A DNA stretch of 64,000 nt. It comes from JAYEIA01 sp964472505 (GTDB lineage Bacteria > Bacteroidota > Bacteroidia > Bacteroidales > JAADGE01). Under the pieces are notes generated by a model, which searched no databases, was not told the origin of the DNA, and saw only the letters and a list, made by a program, of their open reading frames with translations. A program made the translations under genes and the position numbers. Location of the stretch: NCBI GenBank assembly GCA_964472505.1, contig CAYYQW010000013.1:1-64000 (forward strand), in the 5' to 3' direction. Shown piece after piece: positions 50,679 to 59,321 of this stretch (the stretch's first letter is position 1; each line of letters begins with the position of its first letter).

Positions 50679-52031
50679 ATGAAAGTAATAATAGCCGGAG
50701 CCGGTGAAGCAGGGACATACTTAGCCCAATTACTGTATGATAATAAAGACAACATCACCATAATCGATCACGATGAAACCCGTATAAAATATATTGACGA
50801 ACATTATGATTTTTTATCTCTAAAAGCTTCATCTTTATCAATTGAAACATTAAAGTCAGCCGGTATTTCCGCTTGCGATTTGTTTATAGCCATGACCGAT
50901 ACCGAAGAGGGCAACCTGCTTTCGTGTATCATGGCTAAAAAATTAGGTGCCAAAAAAGTAATAGCACGTATATCAAATAAAGAGTATATTGATGATTTCG
51001 GAAATGAGCTTTTTAAAGGTTTAGGCATTGATTCACTGGTTTATCCGGAGATTCTGGCCAGTGAAGAAATTGTAAACATTCTCGAACGAGCGGGAACCAA
51101 ACAGTTTGTGAAATTTGCAAACGGAAGTTTGCAAATTGTAGTATTAAAAATAAAGAAAGATTCAGCGTTCTCGGGCATAAAATTCTCCGATTTAAAAAAA
51201 GAAGAAAATGCCAACAATTTTAGGAGTATTGCCATAAAACGGCAGGGAAAAACATTTATACCCTCCGGCAACAACAAAATGCAAGCCGATGATCTGGTTT
51301 TTACAATATGCAAAAAACCAATGGTTGACTATTTGTTGAAACAATCGGGCAACCCTTCTTTTACCGTTAAAAATGTTATGATTATGGGCGGAAGCCGTAT
51401 CGGATACAAAACGGCACTTGCGCTTCAAAAAACACATAATGTAAAGTTATTTGAACGCGACAAAGAGAAATGCCATGAACTTTCAGAAATACTTAATCAT
51501 ACTTTGATAATAAACGGCGACGGGAGAGATACGGCTTTGCTCATTGAAGAAGGTATCGAAAATACCGATGCATTTATAGCCGTAACCGGCAATTCGGAAA
51601 CTAACATACTGGCTTGCCTGCATGCCAAAAAGTACGGTGTCAAAAAAACAATTGCCGAAATAGAAAACATGGATGACTTACCACTTGTACAGAATATGGG
51701 TGTAAATTCCGTAATAAATAAAAAATTGATAGCAGCGGGCCATATCTATACGCATGTATTATCGCAGCATCTGGCTTCGGTGCAGTGTTTGTCCGATATA
51801 GATGCCGAAGTACTTGAATTTATTGTTCCTGAAAATGCTCCCATAAGCAAAGCCAATTTATCTAATTTAAAGTTTCCGGATGCTGCCATTATCGGGGGCA
51901 TAATGAGAGAAAATGAGGAATCGATAATTCCGCAAGGAAGCAGCCGCATTAAAGCAGGCGACAAAGTTATAGTCTGTGCCATGCCGGAAGCTATAACTGA
52001 AGCAGCAAATTTTTTCAAACAAAAAAAATAA
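50679..52031 (+). CDS. trkA: Trk potassium uptake regulatory protein TrkA
   Basis: Peripheral NAD(H)/ATP-sensing subunit that gates the TrkH potassium channel. Seen: two RCK units. The first Rossmann fold starts IIAGAGEAGTYLAQLLYDNKDNITIID, and a second copy at about residue 230 starts MIMGGSRIGYKTALALQ. Each is followed by a TrkA_C-type beta domain (VLKIKKDSAFSGIKFSDL and LEFIVPENAPISKANL). At 450 aa it is the standard double-RCK length. trkH follows after 48 bp. In Gram-positive bacteria, RCK_C domains bind c-di-AMP; a c-di-AMP synthase is encoded at 32908. Confidence 0.95.
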   Translation: MKVIIAGAGEAGTYLAQLLYDNKDNITIIDHDETRIKYIDEHYDFLSLKASSLSIETLKSAGISACDLFIAMTDTEEGNLLSCIMAKKLGAKKVIARISNKEYIDDFGNELFKGLGIDSLVYPEILASEEIVNILERAGTKQFVKFANGSLQIVVLKIKKDSAFSGIKFSDLKKEENANNFRSIAIKRQGKTFIPSGNNKMQADDLVFTICKKPMVDYLLKQSGNPSFTVKNVMIMGGSRIGYKTALALQKTHNVKLFERDKEKCHELSEILNHTLIINGDGRDTALLIEEGIENTDAFIAVTGNSETNILACLHAKKYGVKKTIAEIENMDDLPLVQNMGVNSVINKKLIAAGHIYTHVLSQHLASVQCLSDIDAEVLEFIVPENAPISKANLSNLKFPDAAIIGGIMRENEESIIPQGSSRIKAGDKVIVCAMPEAITEAANFFKQKK

Positions 52032-52079
52032 CAGGCAAACCATAAGAAACCCAAAGGCCTGACAAATAAATATAAGCGC

Positions 52080-53534
52080 ATGCGATTCATTAATTATGCA
52101 GCGATAATCCGCGTTTTGGGAAGTTTATTACTGATAGAAGCTTTTTTTCTGCTATTGTCGGGCGGAGTATCATTGGCCTATTCCGAAAGTTCGTATCAAT
52201 CTTTTTTGCTCTCGGCCTCAGCAGCCCTTATACCCGGAGTTTTGGCCATCTATTTTACTCGTAATGAAAAACGAGGCATTCATAAGCGCGAAGGCTTTAT
52301 TATTGTCAGCTCTGTATGGATAATGTTTTCTTTCATAGGCAGTATTCCTTTTGTGCACAGCAACAGCATCCCCAACTTTACAAATGCATTTTTCGAAACC
52401 ATGTCCGGCTTCACCACAACCGGATCAACCATTTTAAATACTATTGATGAGCTTCCTAAAGGTATTCTCTTTTGGCGAAGCATGATGCAGTGGATGGGCG
52501 GAATGGGAATAATTGTTCTGTCACTGGCTATCATGCCCATATTGGGTATAGGCGGTATGCAACTTTTTGTGGCCGAATCGCCGGGCCCTACCACCGACAA
52601 ATTACATCCGCGCATAACCGAAGCAGCCAAAAGGCTGTGGGCAATATATGTTATTTTTACACTTACGGAAGCCTTGCTTCTTAAAATTGGCGGCATGAGC
52701 TGGTACGATGCCGTAAACCACAGTTTCACCACTATGGCAACCGGCGGTTATTCAACCAAACAAGCCGGTATTGCATACTTTAATTCACCGTTTATTCAGT
52801 ATGTAATCATTGTATTTATGCTGTTGGGCGGAGTTAACTTTGCGCTTTCCTATTTTGCATTTAAACTTAAGTTTCGAAAAATACTAAAAAACGAAGAACT
52901 TAGATTCTATCTGTTTTTCATTTTTATTTTTACCATTATATCTACAGCGGTGTTATATACCGGCGGCAATGAAACATTGGAAAAATCATTTCGAGATTCG
53001 GCTTTTCAGGTTATTTCCATTATTACAACTACAGGCTATGCAACGGCCGATTATCTGCTCTGGCCGCCGTTTTTATGGTTACTGATATTTATGCTGATGT
53101 TTTTTGGCGGAATGTCCGGCTCAACCGGCGGCGGAATAAAAATTATGCGTATTGCCGTATTAATTAAAAACAGCGTATTGGAATTTAAACGCTTAATTCA
53201 CCCGAATGCAGTTGTTCCCGTGCGCTTTAGTAATAAAGTTTTGAGCCCGCAAATTGTATCCAATATTTTGGCTTTCATTGTGTTGTACATGAGCATTTTT
53301 ATACTGGGAACAGCTGTTATGTCGGCCTTTGGCTTAGATTTCATAACGGCCATGGGCTCAGTAATTGCAGCGCTTGGAAATGTTGGCCCGAGTATTGGGG
53401 ATGTTGGCCCGAGCAGTAGTTATGCTCACATTCCTGCCGGCGGCAAATGGTTCCTTTCATTTTTAATGCTTATCGGGCGTTTGGAACTTTTTACGGTATT
53501 GGTTCTGTTTGCACCTGCTTTTTGGAAAAATTAA
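52080..53534 (+). CDS. trkH: Trk potassium uptake channel TrkH
   Basis: Integral-membrane potassium channel/transporter subunit. Seen: ten or more hydrophobic segments and the four selectivity-filter-like loops, for example MSGFTTTGSTIL (first), TTMATGGYSTKQAG (second), ITTTGYATADY (third) and ALGNVGPSIGDVGP (fourth), along 484 aa. It is 48 bp after trkA and overlaps the open frame preceding the CPBP-like gene, so all three may be in one operon. Confidence 0.95.
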   Translation: MRFINYAAIIRVLGSLLLIEAFFLLLSGGVSLAYSESSYQSFLLSASAALIPGVLAIYFTRNEKRGIHKREGFIIVSSVWIMFSFIGSIPFVHSNSIPNFTNAFFETMSGFTTTGSTILNTIDELPKGILFWRSMMQWMGGMGIIVLSLAIMPILGIGGMQLFVAESPGPTTDKLHPRITEAAKRLWAIYVIFTLTEALLLKIGGMSWYDAVNHSFTTMATGGYSTKQAGIAYFNSPFIQYVIIVFMLLGGVNFALSYFAFKLKFRKILKNEELRFYLFFIFIFTIISTAVLYTGGNETLEKSFRDSAFQVISIITTTGYATADYLLWPPFLWLLIFMLMFFGGMSGSTGGGIKIMRIAVLIKNSVLEFKRLIHPNAVVPVRFSNKVLSPQIVSNILAFIVLYMSIFILGTAVMSAFGLDFITAMGSVIAALGNVGPSIGDVGPSSSYAHIPAGGKWFLSFLMLIGRLELFTVLVLFAPAFWKN

Positions 53535-53538
53535 GCTT

Positions 53539-54477
53539 ATGAAAGAAATTGTCAGCGAACTCAAACTATTTATCCGAAAAGATTTCAATCTGCCGGCTTA
53601 CGGTTTTACGATTATATTTCTGGCAGTTGTGCTGACACTAAATTTTCACTATAATTTTGAAAAAACCGTTATCAACAGTTTTTATGCCAAACCAATCGGC
53701 TATTTGGTTTATTTTCTCTACTACTATTTGCCTTATATCTTTATTGTTATTATTACCCTAAGTTTCAAGAAGAGGCTGTATAAAATTCGCCAAAAAGAAT
53801 TTATCGTAAAAAGCTTTGTATTTATAGCCGTTTTTGCATTTATGACCGCTTTTCATCACCATAAAGCTATAGCCGATGCCTATTCCGCTGATTTCAGAGA
53901 ATATAATTATCTGCTTAAGATATTGGGAAACTTAAAACGCATACTGCCTTTCATAATCATTTTTGCAGTTGTAAAATATTTTTATGATAAAGAAGACAAG
54001 CATTTGTACGGCCTGCAATTTGCCCGAACCAATTATCGTCCGTACTTTATCATGTTACTTTTGCTAATTCCCCTAATAACTTTTGCTTCTTTTACCGACA
54101 GCTTCCAATATGCTTACCCTCGAATGAAACCTTGGCAGTATCCGGATGTTTTCGAATTAGAATATTTTGAGAAAATTTTCTTGTTTGAAATGGCTTACGG
54201 ATTAGATTTTGTCAGCATTGAGCTGATGTTTAGAGGTGCTTTGGTTATAGGTATGGCGCGCTGCCTGAAAGAAGATTCCGTTTTGCCCATGGCAGCTTTA
54301 TATGTGATAATTCATTTTGGGAAACCGCCGCTTGAAGCCATCAGCTCATTTTTCGGAGGTTTTATTCTTGGAGCCCATTCTTATTATTCCAAACACATTT
54401 TGGGCGGAATAATTGTACATATCGGCCTTGCGTGGCTCATGGAATTTGCAGCCCATCTGCAACATTATTTCGATTGA
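53539..54477 (+). CDS. CPBP-family-like membrane protein, catalytic motif incomplete
   Basis: Polytopic membrane protein of 312 aa with about eight hydrophobic segments. The last third resembles CPBP (CAAX protease and bacteriocin-processing, Abi) domains. SIELMFRGALVIG corresponds to motif 1 (EExxxR), YVIIHFGKPPLEA to motif 2 (FxxxH), and GGIIVHIGLAW to motif 3 (HxxxN/B). Notably the first Glu of motif 1 is Ile, leaving a single Glu, so catalysis is doubtful. The ATG at 53539, just after the trkH stop, is used instead of the frame starting within trkH. It is 4 bp downstream of trkH. Function is unknown. Confidence 0.78.
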   Translation: MKEIVSELKLFIRKDFNLPAYGFTIIFLAVVLTLNFHYNFEKTVINSFYAKPIGYLVYFLYYYLPYIFIVIITLSFKKRLYKIRQKEFIVKSFVFIAVFAFMTAFHHHKAIADAYSADFREYNYLLKILGNLKRILPFIIIFAVVKYFYDKEDKHLYGLQFARTNYRPYFIMLLLLIPLITFASFTDSFQYAYPRMKPWQYPDVFELEYFEKIFLFEMAYGLDFVSIELMFRGALVIGMARCLKEDSVLPMAALYVIIHFGKPPLEAISSFFGGFILGAHSYYSKHILGGIIVHIGLAWLMEFAAHLQHYFD

Positions 54478-54503
54478 CTTTAGACTACTTAGGCATAATT
54501 AAT

Positions 54504-54511
54504 TACTTTTG
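54504..54511 (+). promoter_or_regulatory. trmD -7 element (TACTTTTG), nearly leaderless
   Basis: Exact TAnnTTTG ending 14 bp before the trmD ATG. Transcription would start about 7-9 nt upstream of the ATG, leaving no room for a ribosome-binding site. Confidence 0.55.
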
Positions 54512-54525
54512 TAAAAAAAAATAAC

Positions 54526-55227
54526 ATGCGCATTGATATTATATCCGTCATGCCGGATTTGTTACGCAGCCCGTTTGAACATTCCATCTTAAAACGAGCG
54601 CAAGACAAAGGTCTATCCGAAATTCATCTGCATGACTTAAAGGATTATGCAAGCAATAAATATCGCCGTGTTGATGATTACCAATACGGAGGCGGTGCCG
54701 GTATGGTCATTCAGATAGAGCCGGTTGACAAAATCATAAGCAAACTTAAGGCCGAACGCAAGTATGATGAGATAATTTATACCAGCCCCGATGGTGAATT
54801 ATTTAAACAGTCCGCGGCCAACGAGTTGTCTCTGGCCAAAAATATTATTATTCTTTGCGGCCACTATAAAGGCATTGACCAACGCATACGGGATGAATTC
54901 ATTACACGAGAAATTTCAGTAGGCGATTATGTGCTTACAGGCGGCGAAATTGCTGCTGCCGCCATTGCCGACAGCATAATTCGTTTGATTCCGGGAGTTA
55001 TTTCCGATGAAACCTCTGCCCTGTCCGATTCGTTTCAGGATAATATGCTGGCTCCGCCGGTTTATACCCGTCCGGCGGAATACAAAGGCTTAAAAGTTCC
55101 GGAAATACTACTTTCCGGAAACTTTCCAAAAATTGAAGAATGGCGTACAGAGAAAGCCCTCAAGAAAACACGCCGCATGCGTCCCGGCTTGCTTTCTGAT
55201 AAAAATTCCTCCCAAAAACAGGAATAG
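54526..55227 (+). CDS. trmD: tRNA (guanine(37)-N1)-methyltransferase
   Basis: Methylates G37 next to the anticodon of tRNAs reading CNN codons, preventing frameshifts, using SAM. Seen: MRIDIISVMPDLLRSPFEHSIL at the start, YGGGAGMVIQIEPV, the trefoil-knot SAM site ILCGHYKGIDQRIRDEFI and ISVGDYVLTGGEIAAA, and PPVYTRPAEYKG. At 233 aa it is the usual length. Its own promoter with a tiny leader is seen. It ends 4 bp from the convergent alcohol dehydrogenase stop. Confidence 0.97.
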   Translation: MRIDIISVMPDLLRSPFEHSILKRAQDKGLSEIHLHDLKDYASNKYRRVDDYQYGGGAGMVIQIEPVDKIISKLKAERKYDEIIYTSPDGELFKQSAANELSLAKNIIILCGHYKGIDQRIRDEFITREISVGDYVLTGGEIAAAAIADSIIRLIPGVISDETSALSDSFQDNMLAPPVYTRPAEYKGLKVPEILLSGNFPKIEEWRTEKALKKTRRMRPGLLSDKNSSQKQE

Positions 55228-55231
55228 AAGA

Positions 55232-56377
55232 TTACGCTCCGTACATCAATTCCGTGAGGGATTCGTAATCATCATCGCTTAGCTTATAATTACTGCCGCT
55301 TACTTTATTGGCTGCCATCAAATCTATTATTTCTTGCTTATGACTGCGTCCTATTCCAACTTCCGTGAGCTTAAGGGGAGCATTTATTGATTCAAAAAAT
55401 TCTTCAAATTTGTGAATCATTTCATCAACATCCGATGTACCAAATACTAACTCGCCAAGCCTTTGCAAGCGCTCCGGGCGTGTGTTTTTAATATGCTTAA
55501 ACCATGCGGGATAAGCCACTGAAAGACTGGCTCCGTGGGATGTATCAAACAAAACAGATAAGTTATGCCCTATGCCGTGCACGCCCCAATCGCCGCCGTT
55601 TTTTCCCCAAGCGGTTGTTCCGTTCAGCGCCATGGCAGCCAACATCATAATGTTTGCTCGGTATTCGTAGTTTTCAGGTTCTTGCAATACTTTCGGGCCG
55701 TAATGCATGGCTTCTTTGATTATTGAAGCAGATATTCTGTCGGCAAGCGGTGATTCACCAATACCAAAAAAATTCTCCAGAGAATGCGCTATTAAGTCAA
55801 CCACTCCATAAGTTGTATGTGTAGGCGGAAGGCTGTAAGTGAATTGCGGATCGAGAAAAGATTCTTTCGGATACATATACTCACAACCATAGCCTACTTT
55901 TTCCTTTGTTTCATTATTCTGAATTACGGCAAATTGATTCATTTCAGTACCCGTTGCGGCTACTGTAAGTACTGCTATCAAAGGTACACCGGCTTTGGGT
56001 TTAATTTTTCCTTTGGCAATATCCCATACCGGCTTATTTTCTTTAATGCTGACTGCAATATATTTTGCCGAATCAATAACACTGCCGCCGCCAAGCGCTA
56101 TGATTATGTCAGTTTTGGCTTTTCGTCCGAGTTCAGCGGCTTCATCGGCATAAGTGCTTTCGGGGTTTGGTTTTATTCCCGAGTATTCGGTAATATTCAT
56201 ACCCGATTTTTCTAATTGATCTTTAATTATATCATAATAACCAAATCGTTGAACCGAACCTTTTCCATATAAAAGCAAGACATTTTTACCATAAGCTTTT
56301 GCAGATTCTCCCAAAGTGTCGCATACATTTTTGCCGAAATGCAGCTTTACCGGATTATGTATTGTAAAATTTCTCAT
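55232..56377 (-). CDS. Iron-containing alcohol dehydrogenase (YqhD/BdhB type)
   Basis: Cytoplasmic NAD(P)H-dependent alcohol/aldehyde oxidoreductase of the group III family. Seen: NPVKLHFGKN at the start, LLLYGKGSVQRFGYYD, ALGGGSVIDSAKYIA (nucleotide-binding GGGS), TGTEMNQFAVI, the metal site DLIAHSLENFFG and GIGHNLSVLFDTSHGASL. At 381 aa it matches YqhD/butanol dehydrogenase homologues. It likely reduces aldehydes with NADPH, a role suited to fermentation. It stands alone with its promoter in the region to the right. Confidence 0.93.
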   Translation of the reverse strand: MRNFTIHNPVKLHFGKNVCDTLGESAKAYGKNVLLLYGKGSVQRFGYYDIIKDQLEKSGMNITEYSGIKPNPESTYADEAAELGRKAKTDIIIALGGGSVIDSAKYIAVSIKENKPVWDIAKGKIKPKAGVPLIAVLTVAATGTEMNQFAVIQNNETKEKVGYGCEYMYPKESFLDPQFTYSLPPTHTTYGVVDLIAHSLENFFGIGESPLADRISASIIKEAMHYGPKVLQEPENYEYRANIMMLAAMALNGTTAWGKNGGDWGVHGIGHNLSVLFDTSHGASLSVAYPAWFKHIKNTRPERLQRLGELVFGTSDVDEMIHKFEEFFESINAPLKLTEVGIGRSHKQEIIDLMAANKVSGSNYKLSDDDYESLTELMYGA

Positions 56378-56483
56378 TGTATTAATTTTTTAATGTTTTG
56401 GAATTACAAGATACAAATAATCAAATTGAATTAGGCATTTTATTAATAGTTTTAACTGAAGTCTCGCAGCATAATTTGCTTTA

Positions 56484-56525
56484 ATCAGAGGTCAGATATA
56501 AGATATAAGTATTAAGATGTAAGAC
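56484..56525. repeat. Heptad repeat array, copy 4 (inverted orientation)
   Basis: Six 7-bp units read on the plus strand as ATCAGAG, GTCAGAT, ATAAGAT, ATAAGTA, TTAAGAT and GTAAGAC. This is the reverse complement of the family found at 94-170, 387-414 and 6410-6444. Confidence 0.8.
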
Positions 56526-56651
56526 AATTTTGTAATCGGGCTGCATATAAGAGAGTTTGCAGCGTTTTGTAAGTTCGTCGGCGTGTTATTCAGATATGTT
56601 TTTTACAAAATTATTATTATATAAACTCAAACCGGCATTTCGCAGCATTCA

Positions 56652-56703
56652 ATTCCCCTATCCTTCCGAAATAATCGGAACAGGCACTTCTCCAAAGGGG
56701 AAT
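56652..56703. repeat. Nested inverted repeat, 52 bp
   Basis: Outer arms ATTCCCCT/AGGGGAAT enclose inner arms TTCCGA/TCGGAA separated by 5 bp. It is long for an operator and has no T-tail. It resembles small intergenic REP- or MITE-like elements common in Bacteroidota genomes. Confidence 0.55.
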
Positions 56704-56777
56704 CCGAAAATAGCCGTTGTGCTGTAATTTTAATATTTGTCGTATTCATACGCCTAATTCAATAATCAAATTTATTA

Positions 56778-56810
56778 CAAAAAAAACCGGAACCTTAAGT
56801 ACCGGTTTTT
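56778..56810 (-). terminator. Terminator of the FGE-like gene
   Basis: On the minus strand, a 9-bp stem AAAAACCGG/CCGGTTTTT with an 11-nt loop continues into T. It lies 26 bp past the minus-strand stop at 56837 and is symmetrical enough to work both ways. Confidence 0.8.
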
Positions 56811-56836
56811 ATTATTCTTCTTATCTCTGAATCGGA

Positions 56837-57640
56837 TTATTGATTTCGAACCAATCGAATGCCGGCAAGTCCGTCTTCGCTGGTTGGATCTAAATAAAAA
56901 CGTTTAGTATTTCTAAGCACATCCGGACGACACATGTAGTTTCCGCCGCGGCATACTTTATCAATGCCGCTTTCCGGACCTTTGGGATTATCTTCGGGAG
57001 ATTCTTTGTAGTAGTTCTCATCATACCAATCATAGCACCATTCCATAACATTTCCGGTCATGTCGTAAAGTCCCAGTTCATTCGGCTTTTTCTCACCGAC
57101 CGGGCGTTGTTTGTTGCTGGAATTGGTAATAAACCAAGCTACTTCATCGGGTACATTGCTTCCGCTGTAAGCATAAAACTTGGATTTATTCCCGCCTTTG
57201 GAAGCATATTCCCATTCAGCCTCAGTAGGTAACCTGAATCCGTTGGCCGATTGATCAAACTCAACAACAAATCTGTTGCTGTCTCTGGTAATAGTATAGG
57301 ATTTATCGAGGTTTTGTGTAGTGCTCAGCCAGTTGCAATACATTACTGCATCGTACCAATTGACATTAACAACAGCCTGATTATCCTCACCTTTCGGTTC
57401 CTTTTTTCCCGTAACTCGGCAAAAGCGGTTGTACTGGGCTATTGTAATTTCGTACTTGCTCATATAAAAAGAAGACAGCGTTACTTCATGTTCCGGTCGC
57501 TCATCAGAGCTGGAGCTGTAGTCATTTCCCATTCTAAAAGTCCCGCCTTCCACCAAAAGCATCTCAGGTTTTAAATCGGCTTGAGCCAACGCAAAGCCGG
57601 AAAGGAATAGCAAGGCTGACAAAAAAGTAAATAGTTTCAT
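56837..57640 (-). CDS. Formylglycine-generating-enzyme-like exported protein (SUMF1 family), one active Cys missing
   Basis: Exported protein of the SUMF1/FGE-sulfatase domain family. Seen: signal peptide (FLSALLFLSGFALA), MLLVEGGTFRMGND, SSFYMSKYEITIAQYNRFC, VNVNWYDAVMYCNWLS, FRLPTEAEWEYASKGG and NELGLYDMTGNVMEWCYDWYD, covering the whole domain over 267 aa. In true FGE the end reads GGSYMCxxxxC, with both Cys catalytic. Here the sequence is GGNYMCRPDVL: Cys237 is kept, the second position is Leu. It therefore probably does not oxidise sulfatase cysteines and may be a binding or GldK-like structural variant. It is the last gene of the nucleotide-sugar cluster direction but separated by 123 bp. 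Confidence 0.88.
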   Translation of the reverse strand: MKLFTFLSALLFLSGFALAQADLKPEMLLVEGGTFRMGNDYSSSSDERPEHEVTLSSFYMSKYEITIAQYNRFCRVTGKKEPKGEDNQAVVNVNWYDAVMYCNWLSTTQNLDKSYTITRDSNRFVVEFDQSANGFRLPTEAEWEYASKGGNKSKFYAYSGSNVPDEVAWFITNSSNKQRPVGEKKPNELGLYDMTGNVMEWCYDWYDENYYKESPEDNPKGPESGIDKVCRGGNYMCRPDVLRNTKRFYLDPTSEDGLAGIRLVRNQ

Positions 57641-57693
57641 GGTTTAAATTTTTATTTCATATTATAATTAGCGTATTCTTCTGATGACTCATA

Positions 57694-57701
57694 CAAATTT
57701 A
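57694..57701 (-). promoter_or_regulatory. -7 element of the FGE-like gene (TAAATTTG)
   Basis: Exact TAnnTTTG on the minus strand, 54 bp upstream of the ATG at 57640. Confidence 0.5.
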
Positions 57702-57763
57702 GTGCAAAAACTAATAAATTGTAAAATTTCTTGTTTAATAACGAAAGTTTTACTCTATTTATT

Positions 57764-58315
57764 TCACTCAAAGTTTTTTTCAGCCTCTGCAAAATTGGGC
57801 AAGACGGCATCTTTTTCTGATATAACGGCATCTTTATGATTTATTTTCCAATCAATAGCCAATTTTGGATCATTAAAAAAGATACCTCGTTCGGCATCTT
57901 TTCTGTACTCATTGTCGCATTTGTAAAACAGTAAAGTTTCCTCGCTCAAAACAGAAAACCCGTGAGCAAAACCTCGAGGTATCAAAAAATGTAAGTTGTT
58001 TTCGGAAGAGAGTTCTATGGAATAATGCCGGCCGTATGTTGGAGATTTTTTCCGCAAATCCACGGCTACATCCAAAACTTTGCCGCGCAATACCCGAATC
58101 AATTTTGCCTGGCTGTATGGTGCAAGCTGATAATGTAATGCTCTGACCACATTTTTTTGAGAAAGGGACTGATTATCTTGAATAAAATTATATTCTAAGC
58201 CGACTTTGGCGAATTTCTGCTTGTTATAGCTTTCAAAAAAATATCCGCGTTTATCTTTAAAAATATCGGGTTCAATTACCCAAAGCCCTTCGATGGGAGT
58301 TTTCAAAAAGTTCAT
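57764..58315 (-). CDS. rfbC: dTDP-4-dehydrorhamnose 3,5-epimerase
   Basis: RmlC-type cupin that epimerises dTDP-4-keto-6-deoxyglucose at C3 and C5 on the route to dTDP-L-rhamnose. Seen: EGLWVIEPDIFKDKRGYFFESYN, FIQDNQSLSQKNVVRALHYQ (catalytic His region), AKLIRVLRGKVLDVAVDLRKKSPTYG, and FLIPRGFAHGFSVLSEE with the catalytic Tyr in LLFYKCDNEY. At 183 aa it is standard. It is 107 bp downstream of rfbA. rfbB and rfbD are not in this window. Confidence 0.95.
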   Translation of the reverse strand: MNFLKTPIEGLWVIEPDIFKDKRGYFFESYNKQKFAKVGLEYNFIQDNQSLSQKNVVRALHYQLAPYSQAKLIRVLRGKVLDVAVDLRKKSPTYGRHYSIELSSENNLHFLIPRGFAHGFSVLSEETLLFYKCDNEYRKDAERGIFFNDPKLAIDWKINHKDAVISEKDAVLPNFAEAEKNFE

Positions 58316-58422
58316 TTCTTAATTATCGGTGAATTAAATTATATGTCTGTTAATATAATAGTTCGTTATGCTTTTCCAGTATATTGAAAATGAGAACTTT
58401 GCCAAAGTTTAACGAGCCATTG

Positions 58423-59310
58423 TTAATAATTAAAGGTTTGAATTTTGCCTTCTGCAATTTGCATTAAATATTTACCGTAGTTATTATTTTTTAAGTCTTC
58501 GGCCAATATTGTAAGCTGTTTGCGGTTAATAAAACCTTTTGAATAGGCTATTTCTTCGAGGCATGCTATTTTGAGGCCTTGCCGGTATTCAATGGTAGCT
58601 ATAAAATCAGATGCTTTTAATAAGCTTTCGTGTGTTCCCGTATCAAGCCATGCCATACCGCGTCCAAGCAGCTCTACTTTTAGTTTTTTCTCATCAAGAT
58701 ATAATCGGTTAAGGTCGGTAATTTCCAATTCTCCTCTTGCGGAAGGTTTTAGTTTTTTTGCTTTTTCCACAACGGTGTTATCGTAAAAATACAGACCGGT
58801 GATTGCGTAATTGGAGCGCGGTTTATCCGGTTTTTCTTCTACCGATATTACCTGCCCTTTTTCATCAAATTCAACTACACCGTATCGCTGCGGATCATTT
58901 ACATAGTATCCGAAAACAACAGCACCGTCATTAGTTTCTGCAGATTTTTGCAATGTTTTGCTAAAATCGTGTCCAAAAAACAAGTTATCACCCAAAATAA
59001 GTGATACGGAATCATCACCAATAAAATCTTCACCAATCAAAAAGGCCTGTGCAAGCCCGTCGGGCGACGGTTGTACTGCGTATTGAATATCCATTCCGAG
59101 CCGGCTTCCGTCACCAAACAAATCTTCGTACAGTTGTATATCTCTTGGCGTAGAAATAATCAAAACTTCACGAATACCTGCTATCATAAGGTTTGATAAG
59201 GGATAGTAGATCATCGGTTTATCATAAATTGGGATAATTTGTTTTGAAATGGATTTTGTAATGGGATACAATCGTGTTCCGGATCCGCCGGCGAGTATTA
59301 TTCCTTTCAT
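58423..59310 (-). CDS. rfbA: Glucose-1-phosphate thymidylyltransferase
   Basis: Makes dTDP-glucose from glucose 1-phosphate and dTTP, the first step to dTDP-sugars. Seen: the nucleotidyltransferase signature MKGIILAGGSGTRLYP, ISKQIIPIYDKPMIYYPLS, LILGDNLFFGHDF, VISVEEKPDKPRSNYAITGLYFYD and LGRGMAWLDTGTHESLL. At 295 aa it is the RmlA length. It follows the UDP-xylose synthase by 11 bp and precedes rfbC, so these form a run in the same direction. Confidence 0.97.
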   Translation of the reverse strand: MKGIILAGGSGTRLYPITKSISKQIIPIYDKPMIYYPLSNLMIAGIREVLIISTPRDIQLYEDLFGDGSRLGMDIQYAVQPSPDGLAQAFLIGEDFIGDDSVSLILGDNLFFGHDFSKTLQKSAETNDGAVVFGYYVNDPQRYGVVEFDEKGQVISVEEKPDKPRSNYAITGLYFYDNTVVEKAKKLKPSARGELEITDLNRLYLDEKKLKVELLGRGMAWLDTGTHESLLKASDFIATIEYRQGLKIACLEEIAYSKGFINRKQLTILAEDLKNNNYGKYLMQIAEGKIQTFNY

Positions 59311-59321
59311 AAGTTAAATGT

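Larger units (their letters stand above)
56378..56836. other. Intergenic region with repeats, no gene
   Basis: This 459-bp stretch between the alcohol dehydrogenase start and the stop of the FGE-like gene has no credible coding frame. It holds a heptad repeat array (56484-56525), an inverted repeat (56652-56703) and a terminator (56778-56810). Confidence 0.6.
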
